Assembly (NCBI GenBank): GCA_018524725.1
Contig: JAEUWP010000394.1
Coordinates: 1-64,000, forward strand
Direction of reading: 5' to 3'
Length of the DNA: 64,000 nucleotides
From: Podaxis mareebaensis
Taxonomy: Eukaryota; Basidiomycota; Agaricomycetes; Agaricales; Agaricaceae
Below are positions 11,719-23,158 of this stretch, in pieces. A program made the position numbers and the translations under genes. The notes beneath the pieces are model-generated. The model was given only the letters and a program-made list of their open reading frames with translations. It did not search any database and had not been told where the DNA came from. Within the stretch, counting starts at the first letter, position 1; each line of letters begins with the position of its first letter.

Positions 11719-13138
11719 TCATTTACCTGGACGGATAAGCTGGCCAAACCAGATCTCTACTGCAGGCTCAACTGCTCCTCGTCGTTCCCCCACTTTCTCA
11801 AGTTGTAGCCCCATTGCCTCCATCATCGTCCATAGATCCCGTTCCGCTATATCTCGCTCCTTGTACCCGAGGAGGATCGCAGGAGGCTTTTCTCCCATTT
11901 GCATCAACTTAGAAACTATCCGTAGGAGGGCAGGGAAGGAAGATGTGTTATATGTCACATCCGACATCCTATCGTGCAAGTTATTGATGAATTGAAGGCA
12001 TTTAGGAACTCGAACGCACAAAATTACGTCAATATCTCCAAGGGAGCCCACACTTTCCGGAAGATTTTCATCTTCCCAGTCCAAGACGTCTGCTTTTGGA
12101 GTATTGTGGGGACACAAGGACAAGTTTGACGATATGTTGTGGTTCAGCAAGGGAATCGCACTTTCTACTCAGGTGATTAGGTCGGGGAGAACTTTAGAAT
12201 GAGCTGGTCCTCACCGAGATCTGTTGCGATAATTCTATCCCCCTCATTTCCTGATGTGTTAAATCGAGCGCGAAGAGAGGCGACCGTCAGAGAGACAATT
12301 CCAGTTCCGGCGCCTGGAACTCATTAGCTCTAATCTCGCGCGAGATGGACAGGGTCTACAAACCTAATTCTACCATGCGTCTCCGTTCCGCAGAGAACAG
12401 TGCACTCCACAACTTTTCGAGAGAATTGTTCCGTCGGCCTTCATTAGGCCTTTGGAAATCAATGAGCCAGGAGCTCAACCCTATACCGCTGTCCCAGATT
12501 TTCTATTATTCGTTATCACTTCCCTGAGTCGGACGCATGAAAGCTGAACTCACTTTGTCCAAATCGAAGGAAGTTTGCTCAGTAATCTTCAATTCACGGG
12601 TCCTTATCATCTTGTCAGCCTCATCTCCGCTGACCTGAACCCCACCAGCCGTATTCGTGAGTCGATACAGGCGTTCAATTCTTTCTTGCTTCTTCGTGCT
12701 CCCCTTCAGGCCTTTCGCAGAAAATAAAATCGGGGTGGATAACACCGGGAAAGGGATGCTTCCGATCATGGTATCACAAATATCAACGACATAATTCGGT
12801 TTCAGAGGCGTGGTCTGTGCGGACGCCGAAAGGATGAGCTGCCACTGTTGTCCTTCTCGGACACCTGGAGGAATCGGGACGGGTATCTCTTTGTAAGCGG
12901 AAGAGTGTCTGTATGTAGTAAGCTTGACTGGTCCAGTTGTGTTGAGGGTGAAAGCAGGAGGAGAGGATGTTGCGGAAAGGGGGACTTGCGGATATGGTGC
13001 CCAAGCATAATATATATCCTGTGAGCCTTCATAGGCTTCCGTTCGTAGGTCATTGGATATTTGAGGTGTGATTCCTATTGCGCCGGCTGGAGCTGCTTGG
13101 GTGGGTGGTGGACGAAGGAAGGAAATATAGTAGAACAT
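11719..13138 (-). CDS. METTL21/22-like class I protein methyltransferase
   Basis: Five exons on the minus strand: 13138-12554, 12502-12364, 12313-12215, 12164-12020 and 11968-11719. The four introns of about 50 nt all begin with GT and end with AG and keep one frame. After an N-terminal region of about 200 residues, the class I SAM-dependent methyltransferase core begins: KIWDSGIGLSSWLID, then MVELGAGTGIVSLTVA (motif I, SAM-binding glycines), IIATDL, a DVLDWEDE segment and DVILMSDVTYNTSSFPALL (post-II/III region with the Asp). It ends with a cysteine-free tail LLGYKERDIAERDLWTMM. This layout matches the Methyltransf_16 family of protein lysine methyltransferases (METTL21/METTL22, yeast Efm/Rrg1). 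The exact substrate cannot be told. The start shares a short divergent promoter with the NACHT gene. Confidence 0.8.
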
Positions 13139-13329
13139 AGTTGAAGATAAGATTAGATCAGTGCTGGGTCATCTACTAACGTCAACGTGATCGCCGAGAC
13201 GACCGACAGTTGGACCAACATGCCTTCGCTTCTTCCCTCAATGTCGGCGCTTATATCGATCAACCCACGTTGTCGCAACGTTGCCAATCTCTCGCTCAAA
13301 CCACCAACTCTCAGATTGTTGCAACAGGG
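13139..13329. promoter_or_regulatory. Divergent promoter, methyltransferase and NACHT gene 1
   Basis: About 190 bp separate the ATG of the minus-strand methyltransferase from the chosen ATG of the plus-strand NACHT gene. No clear TATA box is seen. If the NACHT start lies upstream the shared region would be shorter still. Confidence 0.4.
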
Positions 13330-15958
13330 ATGAAGTGGTTACAAAACCTAGTCGATAAGACGTCGAATTTTTTGGATTCCTATGCTCTTTCCTTGAACGA
13401 TCCATGCTCGGGCTCACGGGAAGACAAGTCGATAGGTGTGACAATTCTCTTTCAATCCGAAACGTAGCTAAAATACTGCCGTAGGCCCCCCAGGGGATTC
13501 CTCGCCTTCTCCAAAAGCAACATCCCAGAGTTTCCCAGAGCTTCCTGAGGTTCAGCTAGGGAACCCTCCCAAAGAAGTTCCCGACGCGTGCGATCCGCTT
13601 AATCCACCGTCTCTCAGTGAAAATGGTACATATCCACCCCAATTTGCATAGGACTTCATCGTTCAAGGCTTTATTTGGACAGATAATACCTCAAGGAACA
13701 CGCTCCATCAAAGTGCTGCTTTATCCGCTAGCCCGGAGAAGCGGTCTCCCCAGCAACCGGTTGCGCACGAACCGTATAACGCCCAAGCCCAATACTCTCA
13801 TGCCAATATGACTGGTTGGTAATCCACGTAAGAAGTTACTAGCACTGACTGACGGATGATCACAGTCCTCAAAGACATGCTCAAGCATGTCATCCCAGGT
13901 TCTCGACACAATTCGGCTGCGCGTGACCCTCCTCCTCGGTGTCATCCTGGCACTAGAACATGCATCCTGCAGGGCATCAACGTTCGCACCCATGACCAGA
14001 GTATCAAAATGATTTGGCTTTTCGGAATCGCCGGCGCTGGGAAATCGGCAGTTATGCAGACCGTTGCAGAGACCCTGTCACCCTGTATGATCTCTACTAC
14101 ACTATTCTTATCCCGAACCGACGGGCGCGATGACCCCAGCAAGATCCTCATCACTCTTGCTTATGGCTTCGCCGTCCTCGACCCAGTATATTGCCGCTTT
14201 ATCCAACAGATGATGGCTCTTGATCCTGATTTCCTATCGCTCAATATGGATGAACAATTCAAGCGCCTTTTCATTCAACCTTTTGTCACTCGCGTCATGA
14301 CTCAGGATACCAAACGATGGGTTATCATTCTGGATGGCTTGGATGAATGTCAGAGCGAGGAAGCCCAATGTAAGATCGTTGATCTGATTCGGGCCTCCGC
14401 TCTTCATCAATCCACGCCTCTTTTATGGATCATCTCGAGTAGACCTGAACCACATCTGAAAGCCTCCTTTTCGAAAGTCAGGGGCAGTGTCACGGGTTTC
14501 TGGGAACAAGAAATACCCATTACCTCTCAAGACGCTTCAGAAGACCTCAATCGATACCTCCATGCCGAATTTGCGAATATTCGGGAGGTCCATGCTTATT
14601 CAATCCCGTCGTCATCGAGTTGGCCCTCCGATCACGAGCTCCACAGACTCTCGACTGCATGTTCTGGGTTCTTCGGCTTCGGGTCCGCAGCGATGAAATA
14701 TATCGCCATCACAAACCCCGTTTCTCGTCTCCAGTGTGTTTTATCCTCAAACTGCCCCCTCGAACCGCTCGATTCGATGTACAGACAGACCATGTCAAAC
14801 ATACCTAGCGACGAGCTTTCTAACGCGAACGCGATTTTAGGATTCTACCTGGTATACCAAACGCTTCCTTTTACGTTACCCCCGGACCTGGGCGACATCG
14901 GAAGCTTAGGCTTCCTGACTCTATGCAATATCCTTAGGATAAAGCAACATGATGCTTATGCGGCTTTACACAAGCTTTCGTCGCTTTTGACCGTTCCACC
15001 CCCAGAAGAGGCCAAAGATTCTGGGATCAGATTTCACCACCCCTCTTTTCTTCAGTTCCTCAACAATGGCTCCCGGTCACAATCGTATTGCATTGGATCC
15101 AGAGACGCACTCGAGAAAATTTGGCATTGTTATCTGGATATACTCCGACAAGTCAAAAAATCCCGTTGTAAGGATATGCTATTCCCAGATTCGTGTTTCA
15201 ATGCTAATTGGTCCTTGACAGCATATAGTTCCATTGACATTTCTTGGCCACCTGATGATGGAACAACCTCTTCTTCTGAGATTCAACAATTGGTGCTTCA
15301 TATCACACAGCACGGATGGATCTCAATCTTGATCAATTTCTTTGATTGCCAAAAAAACTCAACCTGCCGGAAGGACATGTGTATGCGACATGGCTTCATT
15401 GATTCTCGAGCGCTTCTTGACATATTGAATGATCTTGGACCAATTATTCTGGACTGTGCGGAATCCGATATTCAGCAGTTCATCAAGTGGGTCACCAAGT
15501 CTGTAAGCACACAGTTCCTGTGAAACCAAATATTGCCATTGATCTTCATGTTTCGTAGGCCAATCACGACTTCAAGGGTAGAATAGTGCGCCAGGAAACC
15601 CGCCTGGCCTCACTTGACACTGGAAGATTATTGAGGAATATATATGATGAAGGCCGTTGGCGCCGCGTGGTTACATCCACCACGACAGGCGTTTCAGTAG
15701 CTTCAACGCTACTTGGGGTGCGTTCGCACGAAGACAGGACATAAAGCTTGCTCTTACACAACTGTATGATTAACCCAGGTTCCCGAAACTACCGAACAGA
15801 CAAAGGCTGTTGGCGAACTCACCGAGATCTGCGGATCAAAGTATCGTGACATACCTGTGACCGTTATTAGTGCGAATGGGCGAGAAGAGCGCGCAGTTAT
15901 AGGACCTATTGGTGGACACGATCCCTTGGGAAATGTGTACTACATAGTTCCTTACTGA
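13330..15958 (+). CDS. NACHT-domain STAND NTPase, copy 1
   Basis: Six exons can be joined in one frame: 13330-13435, 13485-13625, 13683-13814, 13866-15502, 15559-15717, 15779-15958, giving 784 residues. The first exon carries MKWLQNLVDKTSNFLDS, shared with copy 2. A family motif RDPPPRCHPGTR precedes the NACHT NTPase. Walker A is FGIAGAGKSAVMQ and Walker B is VIILDGLDEC, both canonical. The sensor region reads LWIISSRPEPH. After the NTPase a helical region follows. I see no WD40, ankyrin, TPR or LRR repeats. The protein ends in a short tail (IPVTVISANGREERAVIGPI, then NVYYIVPY) conserved in copy 2. STAND NTPases of this type act as NLR-like signal switches in fungi, in self/non-self recognition and programmed cell death; that role is inferred. 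ATG 13330 was chosen by alignment with copy 2. Confidence 0.8.
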
Positions 15959-16870
15959 TAGCATGTATGTTAGTTGGCTAAAGGATTAGGGAAATTGATG
16001 CCTGGGTCCAGTGGATATTGAATTGGATTTTGACGGAATATAACATTTGACTGAGTTATTGCACACATACCTCGACATGATTAATGAGACAAGGAAGTGC
16101 TTGGTCACTGGGATGATGACAATGACAATGATTGTTGCAGTTGTGGCACTTAGGGTATCAGTGCGTTCGTGTTGGTTCGCAATTCGCGAAACGCGATGTA
16201 CTAGTAGGAGGTATAAGCCAATGTCATATCAACTGACAATCAGCCCCCTTTTCACGCACACTTTCACTTTGTGAACGGACTGTCTTCCTATGCGTTTATT
16301 GGAATCCATACTCTACAAAGTACAGAACTTGGTATGACTTTCATGTGATCAAATAAAGGGTACACCGCTCTGCGCCGTAGTGATGCTTGACCCACATCTG
16401 ACCCACGCAATCTTGCGCACTCACCTGTGACCTCCCAAGCAGATATATCTATTTTCTTTTGTAAATGCAATTTCATTGCGCTCTATTTCTCAGCAAGTCG
16501 GCTCTCCGACAGAAATAACTGAGTTCTGCCAGGGGGTAATTTCGTTCAAGATTTTTGTCAACTTAAGCTTGGTGACAGAAAGTGTTCGAACTTCGGATCA
16601 ACGGAGGTCAGTGGGAATGATCGGCCACATGACGTCATGGACCATCACGTTCGCTGGGGTCGATTTTTGCACATACACACAGTGTAGAGGTCCGATAAGT
16701 ACACTGGTTCTCCTCGTAAACAAGGGCCAATGAGCTATTCATAGCTGGAATCAGAGATTTTGAGCTTCGGAAGACGTGTGGATACTCTATTGTTTAGTTA
16801 TGATACACCCAACGGCCGTAATTAAGTGAAGTAGTACTAGTGTTAATAGGAGGTAAAGGGTATCAATTTT
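15959..16870. other. Intergenic region
   Basis: Between two converging genes (NACHT copy 1 and UbiC-like copy A). No recognisable gene; short frames on both strands look random. Confidence 0.5.
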
Positions 16871-17674
16871 TCAGGCCGTGGTCGCAACGCGTTTGGGGTA
16901 TTGATCCAATCTCTCATAGAGATGAACAGGCGCACCACCCAACCCATCAAGCCATGTTACACCACCCACGAACATATCCCGATCAGGGAACACCTCGACA
17001 ATCTCGCACTCGAAATCGGGCACAATGAGCTTATATTTCCTCCATAGCTCTTGCGATTCCGAGTCCGGATTCGATGCTGGGCACCAGCTAGGGACATCAG
17101 GATCTTCGCATGGATATGGACCAACCCCAACATTCTGGAGCTCGAATCTCGGGAGCTTTTCAATACGACGGAACATCTGGCCGATGGCGTAGTTCTCGAC
17201 AAGGAAGAAATGAGCCACAGAGGGATCGGTGATGCGAACTGTTGATGTTGCCGTGCAGACAATCTGACCAGAGCAAACGAGATGCACTTGACGGGTTTGA
17301 ATGATGGGCGTTTCCTCGGATGCTTGGGCAATGGCTGCGTGTGGAGGAGGGAGATGGAGGAACTCCTTTGGGGCCCCGGGTGTGGGGTGCCAGTACGTGT
17401 GGGTGTAGACGACGGTGATGGAGATCGGTCGTGCAAAATAAGCACTAGGGGGAACGTTAGTCGATTTAGCCATTTTTATATTTTAGCGGCTACTGACCTG
17501 AGGACCCGTTGGAGCTCGCCCTGAGCAGAAAGAGCGATGCGCTCGACACCTGACACAGCGGAAGGCCAGGAGAACTGCTCCAGAATTAGAAATGAGATGA
17601 CACAGTGATAGAAATCTTGGAGGGCTTACAGAGACGCTGGTGGTCTTGTTGGTGAAAGTGTAGGTAGGGGCCAT
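16871..17674 (-). CDS. UbiC (chorismate lyase)-like protein, copy A
   Basis: Three exons on the minus strand: 17674-17630, 17574-17498, 17444-16871 (231 residues). Exon 1 encodes MAPTYTFTNKTTSVS, exon 2 FSWPSAVSGVERIALSAQGE plus LQRVL, exon 3 the rest. I do not know a named fungal family, but the order of motifs resembles bacterial chorismate pyruvate-lyase (UbiC/UTRA fold). A GELQRVLSAYF start is followed by RQVHLVCSGQIVCTATSTV (Arg in the position of the substrate-binding Arg of UbiC). Then come YAIGQMFRRIEKLPRFEL (like LG..LF) and LWRKYKLIVPDFECEIVEVF (like the UbiC strand ending in the catalytic Glu of EVF). Chorismate-to-4-hydroxybenzoate activity is only an inference; a ligand-binding role is equally possible. 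No signal peptide or membrane segment. Intron 2 donor is GTCAGT. Confidence 0.75.
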
Positions 17675-17785
17675 TGTATCCTGTTGAAGGGAGTGGAAGA
17701 AAGGGAACTGAGGTTGACAGAAGAAGGGTTTTTACGAAAGCTGCTTGAGCTAACTGTACTGAGGTAATGGGGCATGCAACTCACC

Positions 17786-17793
17786 TTATATAC
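17786..17793 (-). promoter_or_regulatory. TATA box, UbiC-like copy A
   Basis: GTATATAA on the minus strand, 112-119 bp before the ATG. All five copies have a TATATA-type box at this distance. Confidence 0.6.
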
Positions 17794-18263
17794 CGATTCG
17801 CATCCTCCACTCACGAAGACTCTTGCCTTCTGGCTGTGAATGCTGAAGTCAGCAGACCCACAATTATTGCCAAACTGTTGCCTCCGGCTTCTATCACGAC
17901 AAGAATAACACCGAAACCGATCAACGCCTGCGCACGATCATCACCGCAAACTGTACAGGAAACGTCCAGCCATAACCAATGCCAGCCACCATTTGCTCCG
18001 AGTTATCTGTAGAAAGCTTCGAGTGGTTGCGGAGATTCACCTATGGTCTTCTTGGCCAAAGGAATTTCGGACAGCGCGAGCGGCCGCCTATCTTGGAATG
18101 ATAATGGCAAGTCAACATCGGTACATCAACAAGACACTATCACGCACCCTGCGAGGCCCCGTCCCTCCTCCAGAATCCGATCATCATTGCAAGGTATTGC
18201 TGTTGGACCATCGCAGCCTTGGCTGGTTTGAGTCAGATGCCTCTGGGGATAGGCAGTGGGTTA

Positions 18264-18302
18264 TAACGTCATCCTTGGCTAAGCGATACCAACCGAAGCC
18301 GT
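18264..18302 (-). promoter_or_regulatory. Conserved distal upstream patch, copy A
   Basis: Plus-strand text AACGTCATCCTTGGCTAAGC followed by GATACCAACCGAAGCCG. The pattern CGTCAT..TGG.TAAGCG....AACCGA recurs about 585-650 bp upstream of each of the five UbiC-like starts. Function unknown. Confidence 0.45.
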
Positions 18303-19209
18303 TAGCGAAGTATTGTGTGATCTCTGGGCGCTTGGTAATCGCCAGCCCTCGGAGTGCAGAAAGCCCGTACAAAGCTCCCAGTGAGCTCGTTCCTTTTTGG
18401 TCCTTGTGCTATAGTTCAGAGGAAGCAAACAGGTGATTACGGAACTGAGCAGGTGAAGCTCCTGGATCCACGATGCACACCCGAAGCGCGATGTGCGCCA
18501 ATGCACCTCCCCAGCCAGTCATTTCACAACATCAACGGCACCGTTCGTTTTTACCCCTTGGTGCCAGACTATCCTTGAGCGCGAGTTAGCATCTGAGTGT
18601 GATGATGTAGTGAATGTAGTTCGAAACTTGGGGCAGACGCTCTCTGCCGAATGGTCGGTGACACGTGATCACAACGACGGCCTTGACACGCTGATGTTGC
18701 TTTTTGCAGGCCTTCAGGTCACTTCAAAACTTACGAGCCTCTTTCTATCTGTGATGATAATCATTAGCCACTAAAATGAGGGCAGGATGAAAGAAGTCCT
18801 CGATTGAAGAAGCATCCGAATGGCGCAGCGGTGACGCCCGTTCAAGACTGCTACTTAACTGCGGTGTGCAGCCAAAGCTGGTCATCGTATGTCGCGAGTT
18901 CATATCTGGCTGAATTATGATCTGCTGTTAATGCCCGCGAGTAGACTCGACTATTGACGAGCCATGTGTCGGAGTTCACCAGTCAAATAGTGACTCAGAA
19001 CCACGACAAGAATCCTTGCAGCACAGAGAGCCTTGCCTGACGGTAGTTCTGCTCCGGCTGCAAATGGCAACGAAGGCAACAACGCAATCCAATGTCTAAG
19101 TAGCCTCTATCACTATCCATTCTGCCGACATCTATGATATTTGTATGTTACAGGTCAATAATTATATGGAATGTATGATTCGTCAAGCTGAGTAGGCAAT
19201 CGAAGACTG

Positions 19210-20014
19210 TTACGCTGACAATGTAACACGTTTGGGATATTGGTCCAATCTCTCGTAGAGACGGACAGATACGCCGCCCATCCCGTCCAACCACGCAACG
19301 CCACCCACAAACATACCTCGATCCGGAAACACTTCAACAATCTCGCATTCGAAGTCAGGCACAATAAGCTTATACTTCCGCCAAAGTTCTTGCGCTTCCG
19401 AGTCCGGATTCGATGCTGGACACCAGCTTGGGACATCGGGATCCTCGCACGGATATGGGCCAACGCCAACATTCTGGAGCTCGAATCTCGGGAGCTTTTC
19501 AATGCGGCGGAACATTTGTCCAATGGCGTAGTTCTCGACAAGGAAGAAGTGGGCTACGGAGGGATCTGTGATGCGGACGGTCGATGTTGCTGTACAGACG
19601 ATCTGCCCAGAGCAAACGAGATGCACTTGGCGGGTCTGGATGATGGGTGTTTCGTGAGAAGCCTGAGCGATGGCAGCGGGAGGAGGAGGAAGAGGAAGGG
19701 ATTCCTTGGGAGCTCCTGGTGTTGGGTGCCAATATGTGTTGGTGTAGACGACCGTGATGGAAATTGGACGTGCGAAGTAGGCACTAGAGAACGGGAGAAG
19801 AAGTAAGTTTAATTTGCGTTTGGAATGACGCGAGAGATACCGGCCTGAGGACTCGTTGAAGTTCGCCTTGAGCGGATAGAGCAATACGTTCCACCCCGCT
19901 CACGGCGGAAGGCCAGGAGAACTAGTCCAAGTCAGAGAACGAACTAATGATGACACTTCGAGGACTCACCGAGACGCTGGTGGTCTTGTTGGTGAAGGTG
20001 TAAGTGGGTGCCAT
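19210..20014 (-). CDS. UbiC (chorismate lyase)-like protein, copy B
   Basis: Exons 20014-19970, 19921-19845 and 19783-19210: the same three lengths (45, 77 and 574 nt) and the same 231 residues as copy A. The putative active-site residues RQVHL and CEIVEVF are kept. Differences from A include KESLPLPPPPAAIAQASHET, GMFVGGVAWLDGM and a C-terminus in RVTLSA. The 5' splice site of intron 2 reads AG|GCCGGT instead of GT. It therefore needs a GC-AG intron, otherwise the read-through meets a stop and loses the conserved domain. Coding otherwise intact. Confidence 0.72.
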
Positions 20015-20135
20015 TTTATGGTACTGGTAGAAAAGGCTGGGGATTGAGAGTGTCTAAGAGAGGAAAAGTTGGTCTAAGAAATGCTCTGAGATGCTGAAGC
20101 CGCTGCGATGAAGAGCAGAATGGTGCGACACACCT

Positions 20136-20145
20136 CATATATAAC
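20136..20145 (-). promoter_or_regulatory. TATA box, UbiC-like copy B
   Basis: CATATATAAC on the plus strand (TATATA on either strand), about 122 bp before the ATG. A CCCACCCGAACGCAG text follows on the far side; a similar CCCACCTAAACGCAG lies at the same place in copy D. Confidence 0.6.
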
Positions 20146-20600
20146 AGATCATCCTCACCCACCCGAACGCAGAATCATTGTAATCCCGCGCTGTATCCAT
20201 CCAAGTTGGTATACACACATTCATCACCGGTGATTCCGCGTTACACTCGGACACCGATAACCGATACAAACTGCGGTCCGCGAGGTGAACAACTTCAGCC
20301 ACCATTTCTTCCGAGCTCAGGCTGTTGTACAACGCACTTCCATCAATAGGAAGCCCCGGACATTTACGCACATCAATTTATGCTTGTGTTAAGAAGAGAG
20401 TCCCAAAATATTACTTCCTCTATTTATATGAATAGATTCGGGGGGCAAAGTCATAAATAATATAGAACCTCTTGCAAGGCCGAACCACGTACCTTCCGGA
20501 ACGATGGATAGACCAGGATTGTAGGAACGCATCATCTTCTGGATACATGTCCATGATACATGCACTTGAAGTTGACCACCGGATTGGATAGCAGAGGTTG

Positions 20601-20636
20601 AAACGTCATCGTGGTTAAGCGTCACTAACCGATGCC
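20601..20636 (-). promoter_or_regulatory. Conserved distal upstream patch, copy B
   Basis: Plus-strand text AACGTCATCGTGGTTAAGCG followed by TCACTAACCGATGCC, 587-622 bp before the ATG. It matches the patch of the other four copies. Confidence 0.45.
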
Positions 20637-21711
20637 AGTGGCAGTTCGTCAGATCACCGATATTGTTCCCGAAAGGCACGACCCTGTCAAGTACACCCTC
20701 CGAGTTCAACAGCGTCCTCTTTTCTATCGTGATATCCCCTTGAGATAAAGATAAAACTTGAGGAAAACCCAGGAGATGGACATCTCAAGAGATTGTACAT
20801 GTCAATTTTGTTCTTTGAGTGCGGAATTTGAGGCGCGCCGTCCGGGGAGCCCGTCTTGGCAATCCTGAATGGGGAGTTCATAGCCGAACGGCTATCGAGA
20901 CTTGAGAAGAGCTTAAGTGGGTGGGACGTCATTTTGTGACAATCATTTGTTTCGTTGCCTCGTCATATCTCAGCTCTGACAAAGAGGGCAAAACCACTTC
21001 TTGAGATCTGGATCTAACCAGCACGTAGTGCATGTGTGCTCGAATGTATTAAGCCCCTGGATACCGATGCAGAAATTTATCCAGGTGAGTGTAAGTCTAC
21101 AAAGGTCTACAAGCAGATATTGCAAATGTCCGGACTTCATCTGGCATCCACGCGGTGCTCAACCCCGCCGAAGTACTGACCCCCGACACAGCGCTCTTTA
21201 TCCTTCCGTCAGTTGAATCTTCGATAAGGCGAGAAAATCCACTTTTGTACCTAGCACCTGCAATCAATTGGAGTCCGGTGACGATAGCAGCTTTTAAAGT
21301 TGTTCCCCACACATGCCGCCTCGAAGACTCAGATCAGCGATGGGATCGAAGGGAGAATCTGGCAATGCCCAATTTGGGTCAGTAACCTTATTAGGTTCAG
21401 CGTGTCGATAGAGATCGTGGGGGGACAGAAGGTTATTTAAAGTTCTGGACGACATTGACTCCGGGAGGAGGTGACACCAGAACCCTAGTTCTTGGAAGTA
21501 GCGTTTTGGGCTAAATATGACTTGGGATTCTCCAAATTGTAGCACAACCCGAGCCATAGTTTTTTCTCTGTAGATTGACAACTTTGACTCAAATTTGGAG
21601 AGGTCCATTGGGATTCTATGTATATTCTATCGTGATAAGACGTGAACACGCTAAGTTACAGTGCGATGATTAACAGGAAGTATATCTAAAAATGTTCTGC
21701 GGATCAGACTC

Positions 21712-22511
21712 CTACGCTGACAAGGCAACACGCTTGGGATACCGGTCCAATCTCTCGTAGAGATGGACAGGCGCGTCGCTCATCCCATCCAGCCATGCAA
21801 CACCGCCCACGAACATATCCCGATCCGGGAATACTTCGACAATCTCGCATTCGAAGTCAGGCACAATGAGCTTATACTTCCTCCATAGCTCTTGCGATTC
21901 CGAGTCCGGATTCGAAGCCGGACACCAGCTTGGGACATCGGGATCTTCACACGGATATGGACCAACGCCAACATTCTGGAGCTCAAATCTCGGGAGCTTT
22001 TCAATGCGGCGGAACATCTGGCCGATGGCGTAGTTCTCGACAAGGAAGAAATGAGCCACGGAGGGGTCGGTGATGCGAACTGTTGATGTTGCTGTGCAGA
22101 CGATCTGCCCTGAACAAACGAGATGGACTTGGCGGGTCTGGATGATAGGTGTTTCATGGGAGGCTTGAGCGATGGCGGTGGGAGGAGGGGGAAGGGAAAG
22201 GGGCTCTTTGGGAGCTCCTGCTGTTGGATGCCAGTATGTGTTGGTGTAGACGACGGTGATGGAGATCGGCCGTGCGAAGTAGGCACTGGAGAAATATAAT
22301 ATGAGCTGAGATTGTCAGTGAAATGATGTGTGTTTACTGGCCTGAGGACTCTCTGGAGCTCTCCCTGGGCGGAGAGGGCAATGCGTTCAACGCCGTTTAC
22401 TGCGGAAGGCCAGGAGAACTAATACAAGTTAGAACTCGTGTAAGAAGAGTAATGTGAAGAACGCACGGAGACACTGGTGGTCTTGTTAGTGAAGGTATAA
22501 GTTGGGGCCAT
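21712..22511 (-). CDS. UbiC (chorismate lyase)-like protein, copy C
   Basis: Exons 22511-22467, 22418-22342, 22285-21712, again 45+77+574 nt and 231 residues. Exon 3 starts with SAYFARPISITVVYTNTYWH and keeps RQVHLVCSGQIVCTATSTV, YAIGQMFRRIEKLPRFEL and CEIVEVFPDRDMFVGG. It has TAGAPKEPLSLPPPPTAIAQ in the proline-rich loop. As in copy B, intron 2 begins with GC (AG|GCCAGT), so it must be a GC-AG intron or splicing is impaired. Otherwise intact. Confidence 0.72.
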
Positions 22512-22635
22512 TTCGTAGAAGGATGGAGAAGAAGGGGACAATCGAGGATAAATCTGGGAGGAATAGGAAGTCTAAGTGCTGCTGAGAGAGGCTGAAGCTT
22601 GCTGAACTGATGAGCAGAACGGACGTAATTTACCC

Positions 22636-22644
22636 TATATATAC
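22636..22644 (-). promoter_or_regulatory. TATA box, UbiC-like copy C
   Basis: TATATATAC at about 126 bp before the ATG. Confidence 0.6.
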
Positions 22645-23120
22645 TAGTCTGTACCTATATCCACCCAAGCGCGGAACACAGTCGCAGGGACCGCTGAGCC
22701 TCCACCAAACCAACAAACCCACAGTCATCGAAGGGATCGCCGCTGATCGCAACCAGCACCAATTCACCGCACACAATGAAAATGTGCCAAGTTGACAGTC
22801 ATATGGTGATCAATCCCAGCCACTTTCCCCTCCGAGTTCCTTGACTGTGAGTCCCTTCGCCAATAGAAAACTTGAAGAAGTCGGACCAATCGAAAGAAAG
22901 CCTGGTTGATTTTTAGCCTCCATCAAACGAATGTCCACTTTCCTTGCATCCAGCAAATGAACTGAACAGACGAACATCAAAAAGTGAGACTTCAACAAGG
23001 TTCTGTTGCTATCTCCAAGAATTGGGGTCCTTTTCGGAAATGAGCATCGTTTCATTATATTGTTGCAATACAATCACAGCCTCATCAGTTCAAAGCCTAT
23101 CGGAATGTTCAGCAAAATCC

Positions 23121-23158
23121 ATAACGTCATGATGGCTAAGCGATGTTAACCGACGCTG
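23121..23158 (-). promoter_or_regulatory. Conserved distal upstream patch, copy C
   Basis: Plus-strand text ATAACGTCATGATGGCTAAG followed by CGATGTTAACCGACGCTG, 610-647 bp before the ATG. This is the clearest version of the five. Confidence 0.45.

Larger units (their letters stand above)
17675..19209. other. Intergenic spacer, array unit A-B
   Basis: Apart from the TATA box and the distal patch, I see no gene. Open frames here are short and lack family similarity. A tRNA A-box-like text near 18820 is discussed among the rejected items. Confidence 0.5.
20015..21711. other. Intergenic spacer, array unit B-C
   Basis: Holds the promoter of copy B. No further gene is recognised. The frame at 21294-21608 on the minus strand has no recognisable similarity. 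Confidence 0.45.

Noticed and set aside
18815..18915. tRNA-like stretch: TGGCGCAGCGG resembles an A box with a perfect D-stem GGCG/CGCC, followed by CTGCTA like a Ser anticodon loop
   Set aside because: The anticodon stem does not pair well, the B box (GAGTTCATATC) is poor, and no 7-bp acceptor stem could be formed.
19240..19806. Long plus-strand frames opposite the UbiC-like genes (also at 26679-27338)
   Set aside because: They are antisense shadows produced by the codon bias of the real minus-strand exon.
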